This document shows, one piece after another, positions 9,697 to 18,502 of a stretch of 50,520 nucleotides of DNA. Position 1 is the stretch's first letter, and the number at the start of each line of letters is the position of its first letter. The stretch is from Phycisphaerales bacterium (GTDB lineage: Bacteria > Planctomycetota > Phycisphaerae > Phycisphaerales > SM1A02). The notes beneath the pieces were generated by a model. It had not been told where the DNA came from and did not search any database. It saw only the letters and a list, made by a program, of their open reading frames with translations. A program made the position numbers and the translations under genes. Where the stretch lies: assembly GCA_030748575.1 (NCBI GenBank), contig JASMLR010000012.1, positions 1-50,520 on the forward strand, in the 5' to 3' direction.

Positions 9697-10574
9697 TGCC
9701 GCACCTCGTACGAATAGAGGTTGTCCTGGGTTCTTCGGAAGGTGACCGCATCCTGAGCAGGCGTAAACGCCCCGCCAGTCCCGTGGGTGTAGTCGAGCCA
9801 GCCGTACCGCTGATCCGGGCCCGGGCTCATGAAGTAGGTTCGTTGTCCCCGGGCCGGCCCGAAGGCTCGCTCTTCAAAGGTGCGAATCGTGCCGTCCTCG
9901 TCCTTGAGCGACGTGTCGGTGGTTCCTTCGCTCTCGGCATCGTTCAGTCCGGAGGAGGAGACGGCGCCTGTGTACCAGCCCCGTCCGCCAAAGACGACCA
10001 GCACGGGTCGGCCCCAGGCATCGATGACATAGGCGTCGTCTGGATCGGGGTTGGCGGGATCGCGGTACTCCCAGAAGGAATCACCGATCTTCGCAAGGAT
10101 GGCTTTACTCGACGCGACACGCTTCAGTTCGTTCAGCAACGCCACCATCATGCGGCGGCCCGCCCGGTTGGCGACGGCCGACTCCCAACTGTCGAAGTCG
10201 TCCGGGCCGACGCTGAAGTCCTCGAGAAAGCCGATGCCGTCCGGCTGCGTCTGGGTATACACGCCACGGATCGGAAGGTCGTACGAACTGACGCCATTGA
10301 GCGGCTTGTCGTCGTATGGCAGCGAGCCCGCGCCATCACCCTGGCCACTGGTAAGCGACCGACCGGTGTGCTGTTGATACTCGATCATGGCCGCATCGAG
10401 CAGGCTGAGCATGTCCTGCGTCTTCCGCCTGTCAGCGGACTCAAGCACGGCCGAGCCGATTGACAGCGTGATGGCCGCGAGGATGGCGATGATGACGATG
10501 GCCACCATCAACTCCACCATCGAGAACGCGCGGCGGGCCAGCGTCGCGGCGTGTTTCCCGCTGAATCCGGTCAT
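9690..10574 (-). CDS. GspG-like pseudopilin (294 aa)
   Basis: The leader ends RRA, followed by F-S-M-V-E-L-M and the helix VAIVIIAILAAITLSIGSAV. After it come a KTQDMLSLLDAAMIEYQQHTG stretch and then loops rich in Gly and Asp, the general layout of GspG/major-pseudopilin-like proteins, in which a helix runs into a small beta domain. Several segments (WGRPVLVVFGG, MSPGPDQRYGW) resemble the calcium-loop region of GspG-type heads, where the protein states dates or product-like loops of D-x-D-x-D type; here acidic residues are present but no clean calcium site was verified. It is translationally coupled to both neighbours (4 and 7 base overlaps). Confidence 0.82.
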   Translation of the reverse strand: MTGFSGKHAATLARRAFSMVELMVAIVIIAILAAITLSIGSAVLESADRRKTQDMLSLLDAAMIEYQQHTGRSLTSGQGDGAGSLPYDDKPLNGVSSYDLPIRGVYTQTQPDGIGFLEDFSVGPDDFDSWESAVANRAGRRMMVALLNELKRVASSKAILAKIGDSFWEYRDPANPDPDDAYVIDAWGRPVLVVFGGRGWYTGAVSSSGLNDAESEGTTDTSLKDEDGTIRTFEERAFGPARGQRTYFMSPGPDQRYGWLDYTHGTGGAFTPAQDAVTFRRTQDNLYSYEVRQW

Positions 10575-11794
10575 TGACCGACCTCCACGATGTTGTCTCT
10601 GTTCGCTTCTTCCGTGGCCGTGACGCCGGCGTCAAAGGCCGGCGCGCCGAGCCATGGAAGGCTCATGCCGTCTTCGTACCACGCGCCGGCTGCCGGATCC
10701 GCCGCGGCGTGGTCGCCCCGGCCGTCCGAGAGGCCCGAGAGCGCCGCGCCGGGAAAGTCCACCCGGGCCCAGTCGTACACGCGTCGATTGCCACCCGCCG
10801 ACAGAAAGGCAAACCGTCCGGTCAGCAGCGGCCGGTTGACGATCGGGTCGCCATTGCCCATCGTCCCATCCTCACTGCTGTAGTCGCCCCACCGCTGCCC
10901 GGATGCGTCGGTGAACCACCACGTGACCGATTCGCCTTCGTCCACTTCCCAGGGCCGCAGCGCGAAGTACTCCGCCATGCTCGGCGCGTAGGACCAGTCC
11001 GAAGCGGGCTTGTACCCGGTGGGGTATCTGGTGGCGGGCTGGCCGGCCGGATGGTTGACGCGGTAGTAGCGAATGGGCGTGCCCCACCCATCGACGATCA
11101 CCTTCGGCGCGTCCTCGTCGTAGCCGGAATCACCCGGATAGAAGACCATGGGCTGGTTCGTCGCAGGATCGATGGACCCGTCCCACGCCGTGCCGTCCCA
11201 GCCGATCGCGCCAAGCATGCTCGGGTCGTCCAGTTCCAGATACGGGCCCAGGACGGTGCCACGCGCGCCGCTGCGGTCGGGCCGCCGCTCGCGAAGTTCA
11301 TACCGCCCGACCTGCACGCCCTCGGCGGGATCGACCCCATCGTTCCATGAGGCATTCCAGAACCCGTCTTCACCGGGACGCCGCAGGCCAAAGCCATCGG
11401 ACGCGCCGGTCACCATGCCCGACTCGTCGGTCACGATGCCATAGCCGTCCTCGGCCTCGGTCCCGTACCCGAGCAGATACTCGGCGGGCGACGTGTAGGA
11501 GTACCGCCGCTGCATGGCCGTGAGATAGGCCGGACGACCGTTGGCCATCGAGCGGGTCGGTTCGACGCCGTCAATGCCCGCCCGGTCGTTGTCCAGCAGC
11601 GGCGGCAGATAGCCGGTGTCGGCCTCAAAGCGTGTCACGGCCTGCGACAGGGCGTCGAGCCGCGCGGTCGTCGTCGACGCGAGCGCCGCGTCTCTGGCTC
11701 CACCCGCGGCCACGACGAGCAGACCGATCAGCACGACGATGATGCCCATCGTCACGAGGATCTCGATCATCGTGAAACCGCGTCGCCGCGTCAT
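10571..11794 (-). CDS. GspG/PulG-like pseudopilin (407 aa)
   Basis: A very short leader MTRRRG precedes F-T-M-I-E-I-L and the hydrophobic helix VTMGIIVVLIGLLVVAAGG, a textbook prepilin cleavage site with Gly at -1. The next part (TTTARLDALSQAVTRFEADTGYLPPLL, described here by its ends) resembles the GspG helix in which a conserved Y-P follows. The head is long, with a PKVIVDGWGTPIRYYR segment matching the D-x-W-G-x-P element common in GspG heads. It is the first pseudopilin after pilC and overlaps it by 4 bases. It is the best candidate for the major subunit by fold, although its size is more like a minor one. Confidence 0.85.
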   Translation of the reverse strand: MTRRRGFTMIEILVTMGIIVVLIGLLVVAAGGARDAALASTTTARLDALSQAVTRFEADTGYLPPLLDNDRAGIDGVEPTRSMANGRPAYLTAMQRRYSYTSPAEYLLGYGTEAEDGYGIVTDESGMVTGASDGFGLRRPGEDGFWNASWNDGVDPAEGVQVGRYELRERRPDRSGARGTVLGPYLELDDPSMLGAIGWDGTAWDGSIDPATNQPMVFYPGDSGYDEDAPKVIVDGWGTPIRYYRVNHPAGQPATRYPTGYKPASDWSYAPSMAEYFALRPWEVDEGESVTWWFTDASGQRWGDYSSEDGTMGNGDPIVNRPLLTGRFAFLSAGGNRRVYDWARVDFPGAALSGLSDGRGDHAAADPAAGAWYEDGMSLPWLGAPAFDAGVTATEEANRDNIVEVGQ

Positions 11795-13152
11795 GACTGC
11801 GAGTCCGAAACAGACTGAATCATCTTCACCAACGGCATGAAGAGCGCGAGCACGATGCCGCCGACAATCGAGCCCAGCACCACCACCAGCAGCGGCTCGA
11901 CCAGACTCAGCAGCGACTGGACCGCGACGTCGACCTCTTCGTCGTAGTTGTCTGCGACCTTCATGAGCATGACGTCCAGATCACCCGTCTCTTCACCGAC
12001 GTCAATCATGTTCACGACGATGCCGTCGCACACTTTCGACTCACGAAGTGGTGTCGCGAACGACTCGCCCTCCCGAATGGAGTCGTGGACCCGCTGCAAC
12101 GCCCGCTCGAACACCCAGTTGCCGCAGGTGTCCCGCGTGATGTTGATGGCCTCCAGAATGGGCACGCCAGCCGAGACGAGCGTGCCGAGCGTTCGGGTGA
12201 ATCGAGCGACCGTCGTCTTTTCGACAAGCACGCCGACCACCGGAATCTTGAGGACCACCCAGTCAATCATGGCCCGTCCGAAGTTCGTCTTCTTCAGGAA
12301 CTTCATGAAGACCATCAGCACAAACGGAGAGGCGACAATGACCGCCCACCCTGGAATCACCTGCTCAGGCTGATTGCCCGCGACCCAAGCCGACGCCTCA
12401 ATGAGAAACTGCGTGAGTCCCGGGAGTTCAATCTCAAAGTCACCGAAGATCTCTTCGAACTTCGGAATCACGAAGTACATGATGCCGGTCACAATGGCCA
12501 CGGCGATGAACACGACGACGGTCGGGTAGATCATCGCGCCTTTGATGCGTGACCGGAGCCGCTGCGCCTTCTCCATGAAATTGGCGAGACGCTGCAGAAT
12601 GATGTCGAGCACACCACCGACTTCGCCGGCCGCCACCATCTTGCAGTACAGGCGGTCGAAGCCCCTGGGGTGCTTGGCGAAGGCGTCGGACAGGGTCGAC
12701 CCGGCCTCAACGTCCGTGACGACGTGCCCGAGGATGTTCTTGAGTTGGCCAGGCTTCTGCTGCTGCTCCAGGATCTGGAGCGACCTCAGAAGCGGAAGAC
12801 CGGCGTCCTGCAGCGTCGAGAGCTGCCGCGTGAACTGGGTGAGAATCTTGACCTTGACCCGGCCGATCGCCGGCAGCTTGATTTCAAAGCCCTTCTTCTT
12901 CTCGCCCTTGTCAGCCTTCTTCTTGGACTTCTTCTTTGAGCCCTTTTTGGCCGCCTTCTTGCCGCCCTTCTTGCCGCGACCGCTGAGCAGCCCCTTCTTG
13001 CCCCCGCCATCGCCGTCGTCCTGCCGGACCGACGTGGGGAAGAACCCCTGGCCGCGGATCTGCTGGATCGCGTCCTCGCTGGTCTCAGCTACCACCGACC
13101 CTGTGGTCGGTTTGCCGGCTGAATCGAGCGCTTCGTACTGATAGGTCGCCAT
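11791..13152 (-). CDS. pilC: Inner-membrane platform protein PilC/GspF
   Basis: A 453-residue member of the GspF/PilC family, the inner-membrane platform that couples the cytoplasmic ATPases to fibre assembly. It shows the N-terminal Y-x-Y-x-A-L-D element, then two homologous GspF domains: the first with TQFTRQLSTLQDAGLPLLRSL (about 105-125), the second with FTRTLGTLVSAGVPILEAI (about 305-325), plus VGEETGDLDVML and three membrane segments (about 205-230, 255-280, 425-447). Residues 51-88 are a striking insertion with about 20 lysines, not typical of the family. It lies 24 bases after pilB and overlaps the first pseudopilin by 4 bases. Confidence 0.96.
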   Translation of the reverse strand: MATYQYEALDSAGKPTTGSVVAETSEDAIQQIRGQGFFPTSVRQDDGDGGGKKGLLSGRGKKGGKKAAKKGSKKKSKKKADKGEKKKGFEIKLPAIGRVKVKILTQFTRQLSTLQDAGLPLLRSLQILEQQQKPGQLKNILGHVVTDVEAGSTLSDAFAKHPRGFDRLYCKMVAAGEVGGVLDIILQRLANFMEKAQRLRSRIKGAMIYPTVVVFIAVAIVTGIMYFVIPKFEEIFGDFEIELPGLTQFLIEASAWVAGNQPEQVIPGWAVIVASPFVLMVFMKFLKKTNFGRAMIDWVVLKIPVVGVLVEKTTVARFTRTLGTLVSAGVPILEAINITRDTCGNWVFERALQRVHDSIREGESFATPLRESKVCDGIVVNMIDVGEETGDLDVMLMKVADNYDEEVDVAVQSLLSLVEPLLVVVLGSIVGGIVLALFMPLVKMIQSVSDSQS

Positions 13153-13176
13153 GTTCGTCGTCCCGTCGATCCAGGA

Positions 13177-15045
13177 CTACTCCTCGCTGATGGTTTCGCG
13201 CAGAACCTCGTCGATGGTGGTTCGGCCGTCGTAAATCGACAGCAGTCCCGATTCACGGAGTGTCCGCATGCCGCGGCGACGGGACTCCGTCCTGAGCAGG
13301 GCCGTCGAGGCCTGCTGCATAATCATTTCACGCAGTGCGTCGTCCATGACCATGGTCTCGAAAATGGCCAAGCGGCCCTTGTAGCCGCTTCCATTGCAGT
13401 TCTCGCAGCCGTTGCCGCGGAAGAACGTTCGGCCAGCGACGTCTTCGGGCCGCAGTTCAACCTCCATGAGTTCTGTCTCACTGGGGGTGTATTCGTGCTT
13501 GCACTTCGTGCAGATCCGTCGCACCAGACGCTGCGCCACAATCGCCTCCACCGTTGCGGTGATGAGGAAGGACTCCACGCCCAGGTCGACCATTCGAAGG
13601 ACGGTCGAAGGCGCATCGTTGGTGTGAAGCGTGGAGAACACGAGGTGACCGGTCAACGCGGCCTGAATGGCAATCTGCGCGGTCTCCAGGTCACGAATCT
13701 CGCCGACGAGAATGGTGTCCGGATCCTGTCGCAGGAACGAGCGAAGCAGCCGAGCGAACGACAGTTCCTGATCCATATTGACCTGGCACTGCACGAGCCC
13801 GTCAATGTCGTATTCCACAGGATCCTCGGCCGTGAGAATCTTGGTCGTCGGCTCGTTGAGCGCGCTGAGCGCCGCGTACAGCGTTGTCGTTTTACCCGAA
13901 CCGGTTGGCCCGGTGATCAACACCACGCCGTTGGGCTTGCGGATCAGGTCGTTCATGAGTTCCAGTTCGTCGTCCCGCAGACCGATCCGGTCGATGGCCA
14001 ACTCAACGTTGCCACGGTCGAGCACACGCATCACGACCGACTCGCCGAACATGGTCGGCAGGACCGACACACGCAGGTCGATCGGATTCTGCTGCACGGT
14101 CAATTCGATACGACCGTCCTGCGGCAGCCGGCGTTCGGCAATGTCAAGGTTCGCCATGACCTTGATTCTGGACACGATCGGCAGGGCCAGATGCGGGGGC
14201 GGCGGCACCATTTCGTAGAGGACGCCATCGATGCGATACCGCATCTTGAATTCCTCTTCGAAGGGCTCGAAGTGGATGTCACTTGCCTTGTCCTTGATCG
14301 CCTGAAGCAGCACGAGATTCAGAAGTTTGACGACCTTGTTGTCTTCCGAAGCAGCGGCCAACTGGTCGAGGTCCACCGACTCGCCACGCCCATCGAGGGC
14401 AGCCAGCGTGTCCGACTCCTCGAGCGCCGCCATCACGTCGAGCATCGACGAGCCGCTCTGCCCGCCCGCGTACAACCGCTCGATCGCCGCCTCAACGGCC
14501 TCCGGAGGCGCGACGACCGCCTGCACCTTGAAGCCCATGAGCAGCCGCAGGTCATCGACCGCCCGGTAGTTGTCCGGGCTCTTCATCGCGATCGTGATCG
14601 CTTTCCGCGCCGGATCAAACGACACGGGAACAATCTGATACGTCCGGGCCGTCTCACCCGGCAGGTGCTCCGTCAACGCTTCGTCAATGGCCTCGGGATC
14701 AAGCTTGATGAACTCGAGCCCGATCTGCCCGGTCAGAACCTCCAGAATGTCCTGCTCCGTGATCTTGCCGAGTTCAACCAGAATGGCGCCGACCTTGGTC
14801 CGCTCCCCTTTGGCGGCCCGCTTCTTCTGAATGGTCAACGCTTCATGAACTTCGTCGCGGGTGAGCTTTCCGAGTTTGACCAGAATGCGGCCGAAGCGGC
14901 GTCCCTTCAGTTCTGCCGCCGGCCCGGTGCCGCCGCGGCGGGACTTGGGCCCCCGGCGGTCCGACGAACTGCGGGTGGTGGACCGGCTGCTGGACGATTT
15001 GGATTTGGGCGGCTGCTTGGACTCAGACATGTGACTTGGACTCAT
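13177..15045 (-). CDS. pilB: Pilus extension / type II secretion ATPase (GspE/PilB family)
   Basis: A hexameric traffic ATPase that powers fibre extension from the cytoplasmic face. Numbered from the ATG at 15045, it has a Ser/Lys/Arg-rich disordered start (1-50), an N-terminal MshEN-like region (about 50-190), the GspE N2 domain with SDIHFEP at 255-261, Walker A GPTGSGKT at 379-386, the Asp box EDPVEY, Walker B ILVGEIRD at 445-452, the His box LVFSTLHTNDA, and a zinc-binding CxxC...CxxC (C512, C515, C547, C550). Starts at 15117 or 15030 are also in frame; none has a strong Shine-Dalgarno. PilC follows 24 bases later. Confidence 0.95.
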   Translation of the reverse strand: MSPSHMSESKQPPKSKSSSSRSTTRSSSDRRGPKSRRGGTGPAAELKGRRFGRILVKLGKLTRDEVHEALTIQKKRAAKGERTKVGAILVELGKITEQDILEVLTGQIGLEFIKLDPEAIDEALTEHLPGETARTYQIVPVSFDPARKAITIAMKSPDNYRAVDDLRLLMGFKVQAVVAPPEAVEAAIERLYAGGQSGSSMLDVMAALEESDTLAALDGRGESVDLDQLAAASEDNKVVKLLNLVLLQAIKDKASDIHFEPFEEEFKMRYRIDGVLYEMVPPPPHLALPIVSRIKVMANLDIAERRLPQDGRIELTVQQNPIDLRVSVLPTMFGESVVMRVLDRGNVELAIDRIGLRDDELELMNDLIRKPNGVVLITGPTGSGKTTTLYAALSALNEPTTKILTAEDPVEYDIDGLVQCQVNMDQELSFARLLRSFLRQDPDTILVGEIRDLETAQIAIQAALTGHLVFSTLHTNDAPSTVLRMVDLGVESFLITATVEAIVAQRLVRRICTKCKHEYTPSETELMEVELRPEDVAGRTFFRGNGCENCNGSGYKGRLAIFETMVMDDALREMIMQQASTALLRTESRRRGMRTLRESGLLSIYDGRTTIDEVLRETISEE

Positions 15046-15083
15046 AAGGTGGCCTGAACACAGTCCAGGTCGTTGACTCAAAC

Positions 15084-15149
15084 CCGGACCTGAAGTCCAA
15101 CCGAGACTTGAATTCAACCTGAGGCTTCAACGGAAACACAGGCTTCAAC
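15084..15149. repeat. Degenerate 13-18 bp repeats upstream of pilB
   Basis: Four imperfect units on the plus strand each end in TCAAC or CCAAC: 15084-15101 (18 bp), 15102-15118 (17), 15119-15131 (13) and 15132-15149 (18). They lie in the 383-base gap between pilT and pilB, just ahead of the pilB start. Function is unknown; they could be a regulatory binding array or simply replication slippage. Confidence 0.45.
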
Positions 15150-15333
15150 TGAGACACGGCGGGATGCTTCCTCACGCCCCAATCGGGGCCGCTCCTGAGA
15201 CACCACGGAGAACACGGCCGGTCGAGATGCTCCGGGCCAGCCCGCCGCAGGGGTCAGCGGCCCACGGCAGGCTGGCTCGAGGCACCCCGACCGCCCCACC
15301 ACGTTGCCGACGCCCCTGAAGTATGGGATGTGT

Positions 15334-15369
15334 CCCCCCCCCGATCAAGGGGGCGGCGGGGCCTTTTTT
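15334..15369 (+). terminator. Terminator-like hairpin, plus orientation
   Basis: Nine Cs (15334-15342), the loop GATCAA, five Gs (15349-15353) and further GC, then six Ts at 15364-15369. This is an intrinsic-terminator shape for the plus strand, while the neighbouring genes pilT and pilB are both on minus. It could stop antisense transcription or be fortuitous. Apart from the repeats at 15084-15149, nothing else is recognisable in the 15046-15428 gap. Confidence 0.35.
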
Positions 15370-15428
15370 GGTTGCGACAGCGGCCAAACGCAATGGATGA
15401 GCCGGCCCGCTGAGGGGCTCAGGCGAAC

Positions 15429-16550
15429 TCAGGTATTGGTGGATGGGGCCTTCTGGTCCAATTCGGTCCGGCCAACCGACTTTCCGACCCGATGGATGCG
15501 ATTGGTCAGTTCGGCCGCGTCCCGGGCCTTGTCGATCATCTCCTCAGCATCGATCACGCCCCGCTCGTACAGGCTCCAGAGGTGGTCATCCAGCAGTTGC
15601 ATGCCGAACTTCTTGCCGGTCTGAATGGCAGAATCGATGCGGAAGGTCTTGTTCTCACGGATCAGGTTCGCGATGGCCGGCGTCACGACGAGGAACTCGT
15701 AGGACGCCACGCGGCCCGGCTTATCGCATCGGGCCAGAAGTTGCTGAGACAACACCGCCAGCAGCGTCACCGAGAGCTGGACTCGAATCTGCTCCTGCTG
15801 GTTCGTCGGGAAGGCGTCGATGATTCGGTTGATGGTGCCGGAGGCGCCGGTGGTATGCAGGGTGGCGAAGACGAGGTGACCGGTCTCCGCCGCCGCAATG
15901 GCCGCCTCGATCGTCTCCAGGTCTCGCATTTCGCCGACGAGAATGACGTCAGGATCCTGCCGCAACGCCCGCCGCAAGGCCTCCGCAAACGACGGAACGT
16001 CCACGCCGACCTCACGCTGATTCACCACCGACTTCTTGTGGTAGTGGTAGTACTCAATCGGATCCTCGACCGTCACGATGTGGCGGTCGAACTTCATGTT
16101 GATGTAGTCGATCATCGTGGCCAGACTGGTCGTCTTACCCGAACCGGTCGGGCCGGTCACGACGAACAAGCCACGGGGACGGCGGATCAACTCCCGCACG
16201 ATTTCCGGCAGGCCGATCTGCTCAAACGTCAGCAATTCATTGGGGATCAGACGCAAGCAGATGCTCACATTGCCACGCTGTTTGAAGACTGCCACACGGA
16301 AGCGGGCCTGGTCGCCGTAGGCGAAGCCGAAGTCCGTGCTGCCATGCTCCTGCAGTTCCTGCTGACATCGCTCCGGCGTAATCGACTTCATGAGCGCCAC
16401 GGCGTCCTCGTTGTCGAGCACCTTGGTGTCCAGCCCTCGAAGGCGGCCGGACAGGCGAAGCGTCGGCTTCCGCCCCACGGATATATGGAGGTCGGACGCG
16501 TCCTGGCGGATCACGGTGTCGAGAAGTCGGTCAATCTGAATGCTGGACAT
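15429..16550 (-). CDS. pilT: Twitching motility retraction ATPase PilT
   Basis: A 373-residue hexameric ATPase that depolymerises type IV pili. Visible features: the N-terminal PAS-like region ending in SDLHISVG (19-26), R-x-G-x-L element, Walker A GPTGSGKT (133-140), Asp box VEDPIEYYH, Walker B ILVGEMRDLET (203-213), His box LVFATLHTTGA, and the C-terminal PilT signature AIANLIRENKTFRI with SAIQTGKKFGMQLLDDHL. Length matches the family (about 345-375). Its presence argues for a retractable type IV pilus and not only a secretion pseudopilus. A TANNNT hexamer (TACATT on minus, 16559-16564) stands 8 nt before the ATG, and no Shine-Dalgarno is visible. Confidence 0.97.
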   Translation of the reverse strand: MSSIQIDRLLDTVIRQDASDLHISVGRKPTLRLSGRLRGLDTKVLDNEDAVALMKSITPERCQQELQEHGSTDFGFAYGDQARFRVAVFKQRGNVSICLRLIPNELLTFEQIGLPEIVRELIRRPRGLFVVTGPTGSGKTTSLATMIDYINMKFDRHIVTVEDPIEYYHYHKKSVVNQREVGVDVPSFAEALRRALRQDPDVILVGEMRDLETIEAAIAAAETGHLVFATLHTTGASGTINRIIDAFPTNQQEQIRVQLSVTLLAVLSQQLLARCDKPGRVASYEFLVVTPAIANLIRENKTFRIDSAIQTGKKFGMQLLDDHLWSLYERGVIDAEEMIDKARDAAELTNRIHRVGKSVGRTELDQKAPSTNT

Positions 16551-16558
16551 GGGCGTTC

Positions 16559-16564
16559 AATGTA
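16559..16564 (-). promoter_or_regulatory. Putative -10 element of pilT
   Basis: TACATT on the minus strand, followed by 8 nt and the pilT ATG, so the transcript would begin within 1-2 nt of the start codon. No clear -35 was found. It fits the same pattern as several other genes in the window. Confidence 0.4.
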
Positions 16565-16591
16565 GCCGCCGAAGCAGGCGGGCTTCGTCTC

Positions 16592-18340
16592 CTACTCGGA
16601 ATCCATATTCGCAGCAACGAGGACATCCGCCTGCGCAAATCTGGCGATTTCCGGCATCGTCGTCACGCCATTGAGAATTTTCACCTTGCCGTCCTGCAGC
16701 AGGGTCCGCATCCCAGCCCGGATGGCGGCCTGCCGCAAATCGGCCACGGTCGCGCGGGCAAAGGCCATCTCCCGAAGTTCCGTCGTCATCTGCATCATTT
16801 CAAAGATGGCCTTTCGGCCCTTGAATCCAATCCCGCCGCACACACCGCACCCGACGGAACGCTGAATGCGGCCCTCACCTTCGGCCGCATCGATATCCAC
16901 AAGCCGCATGATGCGAGGATCGGGCTGTGGATCAACTTCCGAACACTTGGAGCACAGCACGCGAATGAGCCGCTGGGCCATGATGGCCTGAATGGAACTG
17001 GCGGCCAGGTATGGCTTCACCCCCATGTCGACCAGTCGCGTGATGGCCGACGGCGCATCGTTGGTATGAAGGGTCGAGAACACGAGGTGACCAGTCAGGG
17101 CCGCCTGAATGGCGATGTCCGCCACTTCACGGTCCCGGATTTCACCGATCAGCACGATGTTCGGCGCCTGCCGCAGCATCGATCGAAGAATCGACGGGAA
17201 GGTCAGGCCGATTCCGTCGTTGACCTGGCACTGGTTGATCCCCGCGAAACTGTATTCCACCGGATCTTCCGCCGTGATGATCTTGCGATCCGGACGGTTG
17301 AGTACGTCGAGCGCCGAGTACAGCGTCGTCGTCTTACCCGAACCGGTCGGACCGGTCACGAGGAAGATGCCATTGGGCCGCCGAATGATGCGATTGAAAT
17401 GGTCCAGATGGTCCTGCTCAAACCCCAGATTCTTCAGCCCGATGCGGACCGAATCGGGACGCAGCACACGCAGGACCACCGACTCACCGTGGTAGGCCGG
17501 GCAGGCACTGACCCGGAAGTCAATCTGGTCGCCGTCCACGTCCATCTTGATGCGGCCGTCCTGCGGGACCCGCTTCTCAGCAATGTTGACGCCGGCCATC
17601 AGCTTCAGACGCGCCAGCAGCGCCGACTGCATCCGCTTGGGCAGTTCGTCTCGCACGTGGCAGACGCCGTCAATGCGGTACCGCAGGAGTACCCGGTCCT
17701 CCATCGGCTCCACATGAATGTCCGATGCCCGGCCCCGGACCGCCTCCATGATGAGTTTGTTGGTCAGTTTGACGATGGGGGCTTCGTCACCCCCACCCCC
17801 GATATCCACGGAGGCGTCCACCGACCGGTCCACGGAGGTGTCGACCGACACGTCGATCGACTCGGTGACGAGCGACTCTGACTTCACCGCGGAGCCGCTC
17901 CCGAGCCGTTCGTCGATGAATGCCTTCAACGCACTTCGGGGCGCCAGAACGGGGTCGATTTCGGCCTTCAGCCGGAACCGGAGCAGATCGAGCAGTTCCA
18001 GATCCAGTGGGTCGTGCACCAGCAGCTTCATGCGGCCGTCGCCGACGCCGCACGGCGCCACAAGGTGCTTTCGAACGACATCCTTCGGCGCGGCGTCCAG
18101 ATCGATGCCCTCAAGGTCTTCCCCGGAGGCCATCGGATTGAAGTCCATGCCGAACTGCTCAGCCAGCGCCTTGGCGACCTCGGTGTCCCCGCAGGCCCCG
18201 GACTCAATCAGACACTCACCGAGCCGCTTGCCACTGCCCTTGGAGAGTTGCAGCGCGGTCTCCAACTGGGCTTCCGTGATCGCCTCCACCTCGATCAGCA
18301 TCTCGCCGAGCTTTCGGCGGACTCTGGTGCGTCTGGCCAT
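16592..18340 (-). CDS. gspE: Second GspE/PilB-type assembly ATPase
   Basis: A 582-residue traffic ATPase, paralogous to the pilB gene two genes downstream. It has an N-terminal MshEN-like domain (LGECLIESGA, 40-49), a low-complexity linker with repeated S-V-D (about 165-180), SDIHVEP (206-212), Walker A GPTGSGKT (330-337), Walker B VLIGEIRD (396-403), LVFSTLHTNDA, and zinc ligands C463, C466, C498, C501. The ATG at 18340 (MARRTRVRR) is preferred because upstream in-frame starts would overlap the divergent coaB-type gene. A CAGGAG lies 14 bases upstream, a rather long spacing. It is followed 41 bases later by pilT. It may serve a second fibre or secretion system, or act with PilB. Confidence 0.93.
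   Translation of the reverse strand: MARRTRVRRKLGEMLIEVEAITEAQLETALQLSKGSGKRLGECLIESGACGDTEVAKALAEQFGMDFNPMASGEDLEGIDLDAAPKDVVRKHLVAPCGVGDGRMKLLVHDPLDLELLDLLRFRLKAEIDPVLAPRSALKAFIDERLGSGSAVKSESLVTESIDVSVDTSVDRSVDASVDIGGGGDEAPIVKLTNKLIMEAVRGRASDIHVEPMEDRVLLRYRIDGVCHVRDELPKRMQSALLARLKLMAGVNIAEKRVPQDGRIKMDVDGDQIDFRVSACPAYHGESVVLRVLRPDSVRIGLKNLGFEQDHLDHFNRIIRRPNGIFLVTGPTGSGKTTTLYSALDVLNRPDRKIITAEDPVEYSFAGINQCQVNDGIGLTFPSILRSMLRQAPNIVLIGEIRDREVADIAIQAALTGHLVFSTLHTNDAPSAITRLVDMGVKPYLAASSIQAIMAQRLIRVLCSKCSEVDPQPDPRIMRLVDIDAAEGEGRIQRSVGCGVCGGIGFKGRKAIFEMMQMTTELREMAFARATVADLRQAAIRAGMRTLLQDGKVKILNGVTTMPEIARFAQADVLVAANMDSE
17803..17862. repeat. In-frame S-V-D microrepeat inside the second gspE
   Basis: Roughly five 9-12 bp units (TCGGTCGAC / TCCGTGGAC-like on minus) encode the linker S-x-D-V-S-V-D-T-S-V-D-R-S-V-D-A-S-V-D. 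The linker joins the MshEN region to the ATPase core. It is probably a slippage-generated flexible linker. Confidence 0.55.
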
Positions 18341-18502
18341 GGCGGTGCAATCAACTCCTGAAGAGCGGCCGATGTACCGGATCCCGACTGCGGGCTCGAT
18401 GCCGACCTCGAACGGATGAACACTGCATCCTATCGACTGGGTGCCGCTCACGATGCCGGGAACCCGGATACCCTCGCCAGCCGCCAGATCCGGAGCCCCT
18501 CC

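Noticed and set aside
13495-16565. Long plus-strand frames opposite pilB and pilT
   Set aside because: Both are mirror frames of genes with intact Walker and zinc motifs.
18416-18502. Upstream ATG extension of the coaB-type gene
   Set aside because: The 29 added residues match nothing in the family and have no ribosome site, whereas GTG at 18503 has CGGAG at a good distance.
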